Part shown: positions 32,596-39,116 of the stretch, piece after piece
Layout: each line of letters starts with the position of its first letter
Position numbering within the stretch: position 1 is the first letter of the stretch
Assembly (NCBI RefSeq): GCF_028290785.1
Contig: NZ_JAQGJD010000401.1
Coordinates: 1 to 39,116 of the forward strand
Direction: 5' to 3'
DNA: 39,116 nt
Origin: Tardiphaga sp.
GTDB taxonomy: Bacteria; Pseudomonadota; Alphaproteobacteria; Rhizobiales; Xanthobacteraceae
Made by a program: the position numbers and the translations under genes
The notes under the pieces: model-generated
Databases searched by the model: none
Told to the model about the DNA's origin: nothing
What the model saw: only the letters and a program-made list of their open reading frames with translations

Positions 32596-34947
32596 CTATT
32601 CCGCCGCAAGCGGCTTGGCCGCCTCCGCGCGCAGCTCGGCCCTCGTCTTCGGCTTAGCCTTAATTTTCAGGTCGTCGAAATCCTGCTTGTCGCGGACGCT
32701 GTTGCGGAAGATCTGCTCCTTGCCGGGCATGTATTGCGGCGGGCAATAGGCATCCTTGGCGCCGTACCAGGCCGCGGCCTTGATGGTGAAGGAGGGATCA
32801 ATCAGGTGCGGACGGCCGAGCGCCACCAGGTCGGCGCGGCCGGCGGCCAGGATGGTGTTGACCTGATCCGCACTGGTGATGTTGCCGACGCACATGGTGG
32901 CGACGCGGCCCTCGTTGCGGACCTGTTCGGAGAACGGCGTCTGAAACATGCGGCCGTAGATCGGCGATGCATCGCGCACGGTCTGGCCGGTGGAGATATC
33001 GACCAGATCGACGCCGTGCTCGGCGAAAGCGCGCGCGATCAGCACGGCATCGTCGCCGGTAACGCCGCCCTCGGCCCAGTCGGTGGCGGAAATGCGCACC
33101 GACATCGGCTTGTGGGACGGCCACGCCGCGCGCATCGCCTCGAATACTTCGAGCGGGAAGCGCAAACGGTTGTCCAGCGAGCCGCCATATTCATCGGTCC
33201 GCTGATTGGTCAGCGGCGAGATGAAGCTGGCGAGCAGGTAGCCGTGCGCCGCATGCATCTCCAGCATGTCGAAGCCGCAGGCATCGCCGCGCAGCGCCGC
33301 CGCCACGAACTCCGCCTTGACCGCATCCATCGCAATGCGGTCCATCTCACGCGGCACCTGGCTGTCCGGATAATACGGAAGCGGCGAGGCCGACAGCACG
33401 TCCCATGCGCCCTCGCTGAGCGGACGGTCCATGCCGTCCCACATCAGTTTGGTCGCGCCCTTGCGGCCGGCGTGACCGAGTTGCAGGCAGATTTTCGCCG
33501 CCGAGTTGCCGTGCACGAAATCGACGATGCGCGTCCACGCCGCCTGCTGCTCGTCGGTCCACAACCCGGCGCAGCCGGGCGTGATGCGCGCATCGCGGCC
33601 GACACAGACCATCTCGGTGAACACCAGCCCGGCGCCGCCGATCGCGCGCGAACCGTAATGCACCAGATGGAAATCGCCTGGCACGCCCTCTTTCGCGGAG
33701 TACATGCACATCGGCGATACCACGGCGCGGTTGGCCAGCACCATGTCGCGCAGTTTCAGCGGCTGGAACATCGGCGCGGCCGGCTTTTTGGTATCGACGT
33801 CGAAGCCCTTGGCCTGCACCTGCAACGCAAACGCCTTATCGACCTCCTTGACGAACTCCGGCGCACGCAAGGTGAGGTTATCATAGGTGATCGCCTTGGC
33901 GCGCGTCATGACGCCGAAGGCGAACTGCACGGGGTCGAAATCCCAGAACCGATCGACATGCTCGAACCACACCAGCGAGACATCCGCGGAGTGCTGGATC
34001 TTCTCGGTCTCCTCGCGGCGGCCATGCTCGTAATCGTTCAGCGCGGCTTCCACCGTTGGCGCCTTGGCCATCGACTCGTACAGCGCAATCGCATCTTCCA
34101 TCGCCAGCTTGGTGCCGGAGCCGATGGAGAAATGCGCGGTCGCCTTGGCGTCGCCGAGCAGCACCATGTTGTCGCGGACCCAGCGCTTGTTGCGGATCAT
34201 CGGGAAATTGCGCCACATCGAACGGTTGATCAGCAGCTTGTGGCCCTCGAGGAACCAGCCAAAAATTTCCGCCATGCGATCGGCGGATTCCTGCTCGCTC
34301 AGACCTTCCAGCCCGGCGCGCTTGAAGGTCTCCGGATCGGTCTCGAAAATCCAGGTCGAACGCCCCGCCTCGTACTGGTAGGCGTGCGCGATGAACGGAC
34401 CCCACTCGGTTTCCTCGAACAGGAAGGTGAAGGCGTCGAGCGGACGGGTCGAGCCCATCCAGGTGAACTTGTTGGAGCGCAGATCGACTTCCGGCTCGAA
34501 GTGCTCGTTGTACTTGTTGCGGAAGTGGCTGTTGATGCCGTCGGACAGCACCACCAGGTCGGCATCGGCGAACTGCGCTTCGTCGGTGATATCCACTTCA
34601 AACAGCAGCCGGCAGCCGAGTTCCCGGGCGCGCTCCTGCAGGATCATCAAGAGCGTGCGGCGCGAGCAGCCGCAAAACCCGTTACCGCCGACGCGGTGCA
34701 CGGTGCCGCGGAAATGCACGGCAATGTCGTCCCAATAGGCGAATTCCTGGGTGATACGCTGGTAGCTCGGCAGGTCGTATTTTTCGAAGTTGTCGAGGGT
34801 GGCGTCGGAGAACACCACGCCGAAGCCGAAGGTGTCGTCGGGCCGGTTGCGCTCGTAGACGGTAATATCCGCCTGCGGCCGCTGCTTCTTCAGCAGGATC
34901 GCCGAATAAAGCCCCGCAGGCCCGCCACCGATGATCGCGATCTTCAT
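32596..34947 (-). CDS. Bifunctional 2-aminobenzoyl-CoA monooxygenase/reductase (flavin monooxygenase fused to Old Yellow Enzyme)
   Basis: A 783-residue fusion. The N-terminal half (1-370) is a class A flavin monooxygenase: GGGPAG at 7-12, SDG at 135-137, [16 protein letters not shown] with the GD motif at 265-266. The C-terminal half (about 393-745) is an Old Yellow Enzyme-type reductase: SPMCMYSA at 411-418, LGHAGRKG near 490, the catalytic-pocket HAAHGY at 565-570, and [14 protein letters not shown]. In Azoarcus evansii such an enzyme hydroxylates 2-aminobenzoyl-CoA at C5 and reduces it to 2-amino-5-oxocyclohex-1-ene-carbonyl-CoA. The same architecture is often annotated as salicylyl-CoA 5-hydroxylase/oxidoreductase, so salicylyl-CoA is the alternative. 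A regulated promoter (site 2) lies 33-60 bp upstream. Confidence 0.85.
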   Translation of the reverse strand: MKIAIIGGGPAGLYSAILLKKQRPQADITVYERNRPDDTFGFGVVFSDATLDNFEKYDLPSYQRITQEFAYWDDIAVHFRGTVHRVGGNGFCGCSRRTLLMILQERARELGCRLLFEVDITDEAQFADADLVVLSDGINSHFRNKYNEHFEPEVDLRSNKFTWMGSTRPLDAFTFLFEETEWGPFIAHAYQYEAGRSTWIFETDPETFKRAGLEGLSEQESADRMAEIFGWFLEGHKLLINRSMWRNFPMIRNKRWVRDNMVLLGDAKATAHFSIGSGTKLAMEDAIALYESMAKAPTVEAALNDYEHGRREETEKIQHSADVSLVWFEHVDRFWDFDPVQFAFGVMTRAKAITYDNLTLRAPEFVKEVDKAFALQVQAKGFDVDTKKPAAPMFQPLKLRDMVLANRAVVSPMCMYSAKEGVPGDFHLVHYGSRAIGGAGLVFTEMVCVGRDARITPGCAGLWTDEQQAAWTRIVDFVHGNSAAKICLQLGHAGRKGATKLMWDGMDRPLSEGAWDVLSASPLPYYPDSQVPREMDRIAMDAVKAEFVAAALRGDACGFDMLEMHAAHGYLLASFISPLTNQRTDEYGGSLDNRLRFPLEVFEAMRAAWPSHKPMSVRISATDWAEGGVTGDDAVLIARAFAEHGVDLVDISTGQTVRDASPIYGRMFQTPFSEQVRNEGRVATMCVGNITSADQVNTILAAGRADLVALGRPHLIDPSFTIKAAAWYGAKDAYCPPQYMPGKEQIFRNSVRDKQDFDDLKIKAKPKTRAELRAEAAKPLAAE

Positions 34948-34979
34948 GCCAGCCTCCGCAGTCGAGCTTCAACCGAGAT

Positions 34980-35007
34980 ATTTTAACCCTAAAGCAATTT
35001 CGCGCAA
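34980..35007 (-). promoter_or_regulatory. Promoter and operator (site 2) of the fusion enzyme gene
   Basis: Minus strand: -35 TTGCGC (35007-35002), 16 bp, -10 TAAAAT (34985-34980). The palindrome TTTTA-ACCC-TAAAG (34981-34994) has one arm mismatch and overlaps the -10, as at site 1. Confidence 0.68.
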
Positions 35008-35010
35008 GCC

Positions 35011-35182
35011 TGTTTGGGCGGCATGGAGTGCCGCCAACGCAGGCCCTCGTTCCCCGGACGCTGCGCACTGGCCCGCTCTTGCGGGCTGGTGCGCTGCTGA
35101 TCCGGGGTCCCGGTTTCTTGCGACAAGCCACCGGGATCCCGGATCTGCGGAGCGGCACAAGAGTGCCGCACCGCGTCCGGGA
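35011..35182. repeat. Palindromic repeat type D, copy 1
   Basis: It contains TTTGGGCGGCATGGAGTGCC, then CCCGGACGC at the left and GCGTCCGGG at the right, around GGGTCCCGGTTTCTTGCGAC and ACCGGGATCCCGGATC. Related blocks recur at 38891-39000. It separates the SDR-crotonase operon from the fusion enzyme promoter and may terminate the former. Confidence 0.7.
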
Positions 35183-35203
35183 AACGAACTTGCCTACCTT
35201 CCT

Positions 35204-36040
35204 TCAATTGCCTTCAAACTTGGGCTTCGCCTTGTTCGCAAATGCATAAAACGCCCGGGCAAAATCCTCGGTGGTCATGCACAAAGCCTGCGCCACGGCT
35301 TCCGCCTCGATCGCCTCTTCCACCGACATCGCCCATTCCATCGCCAGCATGCGCTTGGTCATGGTGTTGGCAAAGGTCGGGCCTTCGGAAATTTGTTTGG
35401 CCAGTAGCTGCGCCTGCGCCAGCACTTCGGTCGGCGCCACGACGCGGCTGAAGAAGCCCCAGCGCTCGCCCTCCTCGGCGGTCATGAAGCGGCCGGTATA
35501 GAGCAGCTCCGAGGCGCGCGACTGGCCGATGATGCGCGGCAGGATCGCGCACGCCCCCATGTCGCAGCCGGCAAGACCGACCTTGTTGAACAGGAAGCCG
35601 ACCTTGGCGCCGGTGGCGGCGATCCGCAGGTCGGACGCCATCGCCATGATCGCGCCCGCGCCGGCGCAGATGCCCTCGACCGCGGCAATCACGGGCTGCG
35701 GGCAGGCGCGCATCGCCTTGACGAGGTCGCCGGTCATCCGCGTAAACGCGGTGAGGTCCTTGGTGTTCATCTCGACCAGCGGCCCGATGATTTCGAACAC
35801 GTCGCCGCCCGACGAAAAGTTGCCGCCGGCGCCGGTGACCACGATGGTCTTGACGTCGTCGTCCATGGCGCAGGCGCGGAAGAAATCGGTGAGTTCGCGA
35901 TAACTCTGGAAGGTCAGCGGGTTCTTCCGCTCCGGCCGGTTCAGCGTGACGGTGGCGATGCCGTCTACAACTGCGAGCAGGAAATGCTGCGGCGCGTAGT
36001 CGATCAGCGGCAGCGTGACGGGATTGGCGAACTTTTGCAT
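35204..36040 (-). CDS. Crotonase-superfamily protein with both hydratase glutamates replaced; possible ring-opening hydrolase
   Basis: A 278-residue crotonase-fold protein. The CoA/oxyanion region is FSSGGD (75-80) with [18 protein letters not shown] later. In classical enoyl-CoA hydratases two Glu residues add water; here the first falls at Ile131 (GAGAIMAM against GGGCELAM) and the second in FLFNKVG, also not Glu. An Asp (160) is present in GLAGCDMGA. The protein is therefore unlikely to be a standard hydratase. BadI, a crotonase that hydrolytically opens 2-ketocyclohexanecarboxyl-CoA, is an attractive comparison given the pathway. AGGGAG precedes ATG 36040. It is 46 bp after the SDR gene in the same operon, under site 3. 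Confidence 0.78.
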   Translation of the reverse strand: MQKFANPVTLPLIDYAPQHFLLAVVDGIATVTLNRPERKNPLTFQSYRELTDFFRACAMDDDVKTIVVTGAGGNFSSGGDVFEIIGPLVEMNTKDLTAFTRMTGDLVKAMRACPQPVIAAVEGICAGAGAIMAMASDLRIAATGAKVGFLFNKVGLAGCDMGACAILPRIIGQSRASELLYTGRFMTAEEGERWGFFSRVVAPTEVLAQAQLLAKQISEGPTFANTMTKRMLAMEWAMSVEEAIEAEAVAQALCMTTEDFARAFYAFANKAKPKFEGN

Positions 36041-36086
36041 GATAGCTCCCTGTAGCGTTTCGTTCTTGGCGCTCGATTGCGCTGGA

Positions 36087-36845
36087 TCAAATCTCGCCGC
36101 CGGCGACCGCAAGGCTCTGACCGGTGACCGCGCCGGCGCCCGGCCCGCACAGATACAATACGGCATCGGCGACTTCCGTGGGGGTCACCAGCCGGCCCTG
36201 TGGATTGTGCTTGGCGAGTTCGGCAAGCGCCTGCTCGCGGGTGCGGCCGGTCTTGCTGATGATGTTGTCAATGCTCCCTTCCAGCAGGTCGGTCTCGGTG
36301 AAGCCGGGACACACCGCATTCACCGTGACGCCCTTGGACGCTACTTCCAGCGCCAATGAGCGCACCAGTCCGATTACCGCATGTTTGGCGGCGGCGTAGG
36401 CGCTGACATAGGCATAACCTTTCAGGCCGGCGGTGGAGGCGACAGCAACGATGCGACCTTTCTTCGCCGCCACCATGCCCGGCAGCACGGCCTGCGCGGC
36501 GAACACCACGCCCAGGAAGTTGACGTTCATCATCCGCTGAAACAGCGCCGCGTCGGATTTGATGAACGGCGAGGATTCCGCGGCGCCAGCATTGGCGACG
36601 AGAATATCGATCGGCTGCCGGCCGGCTGCTTCCGCGATCGCTGCCGACAGGGCCGCTTGATCGGACACGTCGGCGGCGATGGCGTGATGCGCCTCGCCCG
36701 CGGCGATCACGTCGTTCAGCGTGTCGAGATTGCGGCCCATGATGGTGACGGTGGCGCCGGCCTTCGCCAGCGAAGCCGCGATGGCCCGGCCGATGCCGCG
36801 GCCGCCGCCGGTGACCAGCGCGTGGGAGCCTGACAAGCGGGACAT
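36087..36845 (-). CDS. Short-chain dehydrogenase/reductase, probable hydroxyacyl-CoA dehydrogenase type
   Basis: A 252-residue classical SDR. Nucleotide motif TGGGRGIG (12-19), NAG at 85-87, and catalytic Ser137, Tyr150 and Lys154 (YAAAK). Asn109 (NVNF) completes the tetrad. C-terminal AVAGGEI is the common ending of this group. In place of an acidic residue, MGRN follows the second strand, which suggests NADP(H) preference. It would oxidise or reduce a ring or chain hydroxyl/keto group of the CoA ester. It is the first gene of the operon with the crotonase. The gap to the divergent cupin 2 holds site 3. Confidence 0.82.
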   Translation of the reverse strand: MSRLSGSHALVTGGGRGIGRAIAASLAKAGATVTIMGRNLDTLNDVIAAGEAHHAIAADVSDQAALSAAIAEAAGRQPIDILVANAGAAESSPFIKSDAALFQRMMNVNFLGVVFAAQAVLPGMVAAKKGRIVAVASTAGLKGYAYVSAYAAAKHAVIGLVRSLALEVASKGVTVNAVCPGFTETDLLEGSIDNIISKTGRTREQALAELAKHNPQGRLVTPTEVADAVLYLCGPGAGAVTGQSLAVAGGEI

Positions 36846-36884
36846 GGGCAGTCTCCTGGAACGCGAAACGGGCCTTCCCGATAT

Positions 36885-36911
36885 ATTTTAGACTTCAAGC
36901 TTTTGCAACAA
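36885..36911 (-). promoter_or_regulatory. Promoter and operator (site 3) of the SDR-crotonase operon
   Basis: Minus strand: -10 TAAAAT (36890-36885) with TTGTTG at 36911-36906 as -35 (15 bp spacing; shifting one base gives TTTGTT and 16). The palindrome TTTTA-GACT-TCAAG (36886-36899) covers the -10. Lying in the gap shared with cupin 2, it may also affect that gene. Confidence 0.6.
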
Positions 36912-36938
36912 ACCCGCAGGTGCGGCATCTCCAGCCGC

Positions 36939-36966
36939 TTGACTCGCCATTCGCCAAAGGTAGCCT
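36939..36966 (+). promoter_or_regulatory. Candidate promoter of the second cupin gene
   Basis: TTGACT (36939-36944), 16 bp, TAGCCT (36961-36966), giving a leader of about 20 bases to ATG 36993. The -35 matches well, the -10 poorly. Confidence 0.4.
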
Positions 36967-36992
36967 TCGACCTTCAATGTGAGGATAGACAG

Positions 36993-37442
36993 ATGGCAGC
37001 GCTCGAAAAAGGCATCACGCAGGTCGGCACCGGCTATGGCGGCACCAGCTGGAATATTCTTGGCCAGGTGTATTTCCCCAAGGCGGTGACCGACTCCACC
37101 TTTGCCTTCGAGACCAACAGTGATCCCGGCCAGTTCGTGCCCGTGCATGTGCATCCTACCCAGGAAGAGTTCATCCTGGTGCAGGAAGGCACGCTGGATC
37201 TGAAGCTCGACGGCGAGTGGGTCAAGGCCCATGCCGGCGATCTCGTCCGCCTGCCGCGCGGCATTCCGCACGGCTACTTCAACAAGTCCGACAAGCCGGC
37301 GCGGGCGCTGTTCTGGGTATCGCCGACGGCGAAACTGGAGGCCTTGTTCAAGCAATTGCATAATATGACGGATATCGAAGCGATCGTGCGCGTTTCGGCA
37401 GAACACGAAGTGAATTTCCTGCCGCCGGAAGCGAACGAGTAA
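36993..37442 (+). CDS. Single-domain cupin, paralogue 2
   Basis: A 149-residue cupin with the same metal-ligand positions as the gene at 28683: His52, His54, Glu58 (VHVHPTQEE) and His93 (GDLVRLPRGIPHGYFN). Its N terminus is MAALEKGITQ, followed by the shared W-x-ILGQ-V/T-Y stretch; a shared FWVSPT follows motif 2. GAGG lies eight bases before ATG 36993. It is divergent from the SDR-crotonase operon and convergent with the acyl-CoA dehydrogenase gene. The metal site argues for an enzymatic or ligand-binding role on a pathway intermediate, but no reaction can be named from sequence. Confidence 0.8.
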   Translation: MAALEKGITQVGTGYGGTSWNILGQVYFPKAVTDSTFAFETNSDPGQFVPVHVHPTQEEFILVQEGTLDLKLDGEWVKAHAGDLVRLPRGIPHGYFNKSDKPARALFWVSPTAKLEALFKQLHNMTDIEAIVRVSAEHEVNFLPPEANE

Positions 37443-37464
37443 TCTGGTTACTGGAACCTCTCCT

Positions 37465-37587
37465 CGTCGTCCCCGCGAAAGCGGGGACCCGTACACGCTG
37501 GTGAACTCGCGCGGCGCTATAATCGTGGCTCTGCCGCTTTAATTGTGCCGACCGAGGTTATGGATCCCCGCTATCGCGGGGACGACG
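37465..37587. repeat. Palindromic repeat type B, copy 2
   Basis: Left CGTCGTCCCCGCGAAAGCGG and right CCCCGCTATCGCGGGGACGACG are inverted, each arm a hairpin. It lies between the convergent cupin 2 and acyl-CoA dehydrogenase genes and may end both transcripts. Confidence 0.88.
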
Positions 37588-37607
37588 TCGGATAGGCCTG
37601 AGGCGGA

Positions 37608-38786
37608 CTACTTCGCTCCAGCCTGCGCGGTCTTGATCAGTTCGCGGCCGATGATCACCTTCTGCACTTCGGTCGCGCCTTCATAGATCCGCAGCGCGCG
37701 GATCTCGCGGTACAGTTCCTCCACCTTGACGCCGGACTGCACGCCCATGCCGCCAAAAATCTGCACGGCGCGGTCGATCACTTTTTGCGCGGCTTCGGTG
37801 GCGAACATTTTGGCCATCGCGGCTTCGCGCGTGATGCGCGGCGCGCCCTGGTCCTTGGTCCAGGCCGAGCGGTAGATCAGCAATGCCGATGCATCGATGT
37901 CGGTCGCCATCTCGGCGAGCCCGGCCTGCGTGAGCTGCAGGTCGCCGAGCGTATGGCCGAACATTTTTCGCGTCGCCGAGCGATGGATCGCCTCGTCGAG
38001 CGCGCGGCGGCCGAGCCCCAGCGCGGCGGCGCCGACCGTCGAGCGAAACACGTCGAGCGTGGCCATCGCCACCTTGAAACCTTCGCCGTCGCGGCCGATG
38101 CGGTTGGCGACCGGCACGCGACAATCCTCGAATTTCAGCGTCGCCAGCGGATGCGGCGCGATCACATCGATGCGCTCGGCGATCGTGAGGCCCGGCGTAT
38201 CGGCATCGACCACGAAGGCGCTGATGCCGCGGGCGCCGCCCTCGCCGGTGCGCACGAACACCACGTAGTGGTCGGCGATACCGCCGTTGGAAATCCAGGT
38301 CTTGGCTCCGTTGATGCGGACGTGGTCGTTACCATCCGGCACCGCGCTCGTCGTCATCGCCGCGACGTCGGAGCCGGCATCGGTCTCGGACAATGCGAAG
38401 GCCGCAATGGCTTCGCCGCGGGCCACGCGCGGCAGATAGCGCGCCTTCATCTCTTCCGAACCGAACAGGCTGATCGGCCCGGTGCCCAGTCCCTGCATCG
38501 CAAACGCAAAATCCGCGAGCCCGCTGACATAGGCCAGCGTCTCGCGCACCAGGCACAGCGCGCGCACGTCGAAATTCGGATACAGCCCGCCATGGCTGGC
38601 CGGCACCGCGACGCGCAGCCAGCCGGCGTCGCCGAGCGCGCGCACCAGCCGCTTGCAGGAGCCATCGGTGTCGTGGTGATCGATGAGGTCAGGCACATTC
38701 GCCGCCGCCCATTGCGACAGCTCCGCGGACAGCTTGCGGTGATGATCGTCAAAAAACGGCCACGACAAAAACGATTGATCGGACAT
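37608..38786 (-). CDS. Acyl-CoA dehydrogenase
   Basis: A 392-residue acyl-CoA dehydrogenase. The FAD/substrate loop is [11 protein letters not shown], then [15 protein letters not shown], the middle-domain signature; the C-terminal helical domain includes [15 protein letters not shown] and [11 protein letters not shown], and the base is Glu369 in [10 protein letters not shown]. It would make a 2,3-enoyl-CoA from a saturated CoA ester, passing electrons to ETF. As this is the only such enzyme in the window and it shares the operator with the ligase and fusion enzyme, I place it after ring opening. ATG 38786; the promoter (site 4) is 32-59 bp upstream. Confidence 0.88.
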   Translation of the reverse strand: MSDQSFLSWPFFDDHHRKLSAELSQWAAANVPDLIDHHDTDGSCKRLVRALGDAGWLRVAVPASHGGLYPNFDVRALCLVRETLAYVSGLADFAFAMQGLGTGPISLFGSEEMKARYLPRVARGEAIAAFALSETDAGSDVAAMTTSAVPDGNDHVRINGAKTWISNGGIADHYVVFVRTGEGGARGISAFVVDADTPGLTIAERIDVIAPHPLATLKFEDCRVPVANRIGRDGEGFKVAMATLDVFRSTVGAAALGLGRRALDEAIHRSATRKMFGHTLGDLQLTQAGLAEMATDIDASALLIYRSAWTKDQGAPRITREAAMAKMFATEAAQKVIDRAVQIFGGMGVQSGVKVEELYREIRALRIYEGATEVQKVIIGRELIKTAQAGAK

Positions 38787-38817
38787 GGTGGGTTTTCCTG
38801 CGTTCCGGCAACAAGAT

Positions 38818-38845
38818 GTTTTAAACCTAAAATGATTGCGGGCAA
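38818..38845 (-). promoter_or_regulatory. Promoter and operator (site 4) of the acyl-CoA dehydrogenase gene
   Basis: Minus strand: -35 TTGCCC (38845-38840), 16 bp, -10 TAAAAC (38823-38818). The palindrome TTTTA-AACC-TAAAA (38819-38832) has perfect 5-bp arms and covers the -10. Confidence 0.7.
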
Positions 38846-38890
38846 GAGGCAGCAGATATCACTCAAGTGGGACGTCGTTCACGGGAGCCG

Positions 38891-39000
38891 TTTCCCGGAC
38901 GCGGTGCACTGCGCCGGCTCTGACGATGCGTAGCATCGTTTGGGCGGCGTGGTGCGCCGCAGAGCCGGGGTCCCGGTCACTTGCGGAGAAACCGGGATCG
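38891..39000. repeat. Palindromic repeat type D, copy 2
   Basis: It shares with 35011-35182 the blocks TTTGGGCGGC, CCCGGACGC, GGGGTCCCGGT and ACCGGGATC, in a rearranged order. Inner hairpin CGATGCGTAGCATCG. Confidence 0.65.
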
Positions 39001-39116
39001 TAAGTCTGCGTGCGTCGGTTAGGATGGTGCCGGCCGGGGCGGGCGTTACGGGATTACGGGAAGGTCGTTGGCGGCCGTCGGGATCTCGCACCCCGCCTCG
39101 TTTGATCGAAGGGCCG

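Larger units (their letters stand above)
38787..39116. other. Intergenic region at the window end
   Basis: 330 bp upstream of the acyl-CoA dehydrogenase gene. It holds the regulated promoter (site 4) at 38818-38845 and repeat D2 at 38891-39000. The final 115 bp show no gene I can support. Confidence 0.55.

Noticed and set aside
32596-34947. Calling the fusion enzyme a salicylyl-CoA 5-hydroxylase
   Set aside because: The architecture fits both names. The RidA neighbour and absence of a gentisate dioxygenase make the amino substrate more likely, so I keep salicylyl-CoA only as an alternative.
32503-34986. An 827-codon open frame on the plus strand opposite the fusion enzyme
   Set aside because: It is the antisense of a well-recognised 783-residue enzyme, has a His/Arg/Gly-rich translation with no family features, and comes from the lack of stops in GC-rich antisense frames.
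1581-39000. The palindromic repeats as CRISPR or as ends of a composite transposon
   Set aside because: Copies are single and scattered, with no regular spacers, no cas genes, no transposase between them and no target-site duplications that I can see.
1-39116. tRNA, rRNA or riboswitch
   Set aside because: Read by eye on both strands, I found no cloverleaf with the usual TTCRANY arm and CCA end, no rRNA stretch and no known riboswitch core. A covariance-model search would settle this.

Overview
The window reads as chromosomal DNA of a GC-rich alphaproteobacterium of the Bradyrhizobium / Rhodopseudomonas group. This is an inference from codon and base composition, the gene families (intracellular PhaZ, VanA/VanB, many branched-chain-type ABC transporters, CoA-dependent aromatic catabolism) and several families of palindromic intergenic repeats. 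I see no rRNA, tRNA, transposase, phage gene or CRISPR array. Nearly all genes look intact; only the first is cut by the window edge.

Layout. 1-4.7 kb is housekeeping: the tail of a Pro/Ala-rich protein, a mercaptopyruvate sulfurtransferase, a rhodanese overlapping a CoxE-type VWA protein, a small GlsB-like membrane protein and a MoxR ATPase. 5.0-7.9 kb is a vanillate O-demethylase operon in the order vanA-vanR-vanB, with two matching candidate operators in front. 8.0-12.9 kb holds an SMP-30/GNAT/MFS operon, a divergent orphan solute-binding protein and two small unknowns. 13.2-18.1 kb holds a double-cupin-like protein, a glutathione S-transferase, a PHB depolymerase and a LuxR-type regulator.

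18.4-38.8 kb is the most interesting part: a set of dispersed operons for aerobic, CoA-dependent breakdown of an ortho-substituted benzoate, most likely anthranilate (2-aminobenzoate). It encodes an aryl-CoA ligase, a 783-residue fusion of a flavin monooxygenase and an Old-Yellow-Enzyme reductase (2-aminobenzoyl-CoA monooxygenase/reductase type), a RidA-type enamine/imine deaminase, an atypical crotonase, a short-chain dehydrogenase, an acyl-CoA dehydrogenase, a five-gene HAAT-type ABC importer, a MarR regulator translationally coupled to a formamidase-like hydrolase, two paralogous single-domain cupins, a second flavin monooxygenase and a tannase-family esterase. A 14-bp palindrome, TTTTA-N4-TAAAA with a mostly RACY centre, lies in front of the ligase, the fusion enzyme, the SDR-crotonase operon, the acyl-CoA dehydrogenase and (weaker) the importer and marR. 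In four cases it overlaps the -10 of a recognisable promoter. I infer one regulon, probably controlled by the local MarR protein.

Working model (inference): import of the acid; activation to the CoA thioester; hydroxylation and reduction by the fusion enzyme to an amino-enone; hydrolysis of the enamine by RidA to a cyclic beta-keto thioester; ring opening by the crotonase in a BadI-like manner; and beta-oxidation-like steps by the SDR and acyl-CoA dehydrogenase. The cupins and the formamidase-like hydrolase have no assigned step and are the best candidates for new biochemistry.
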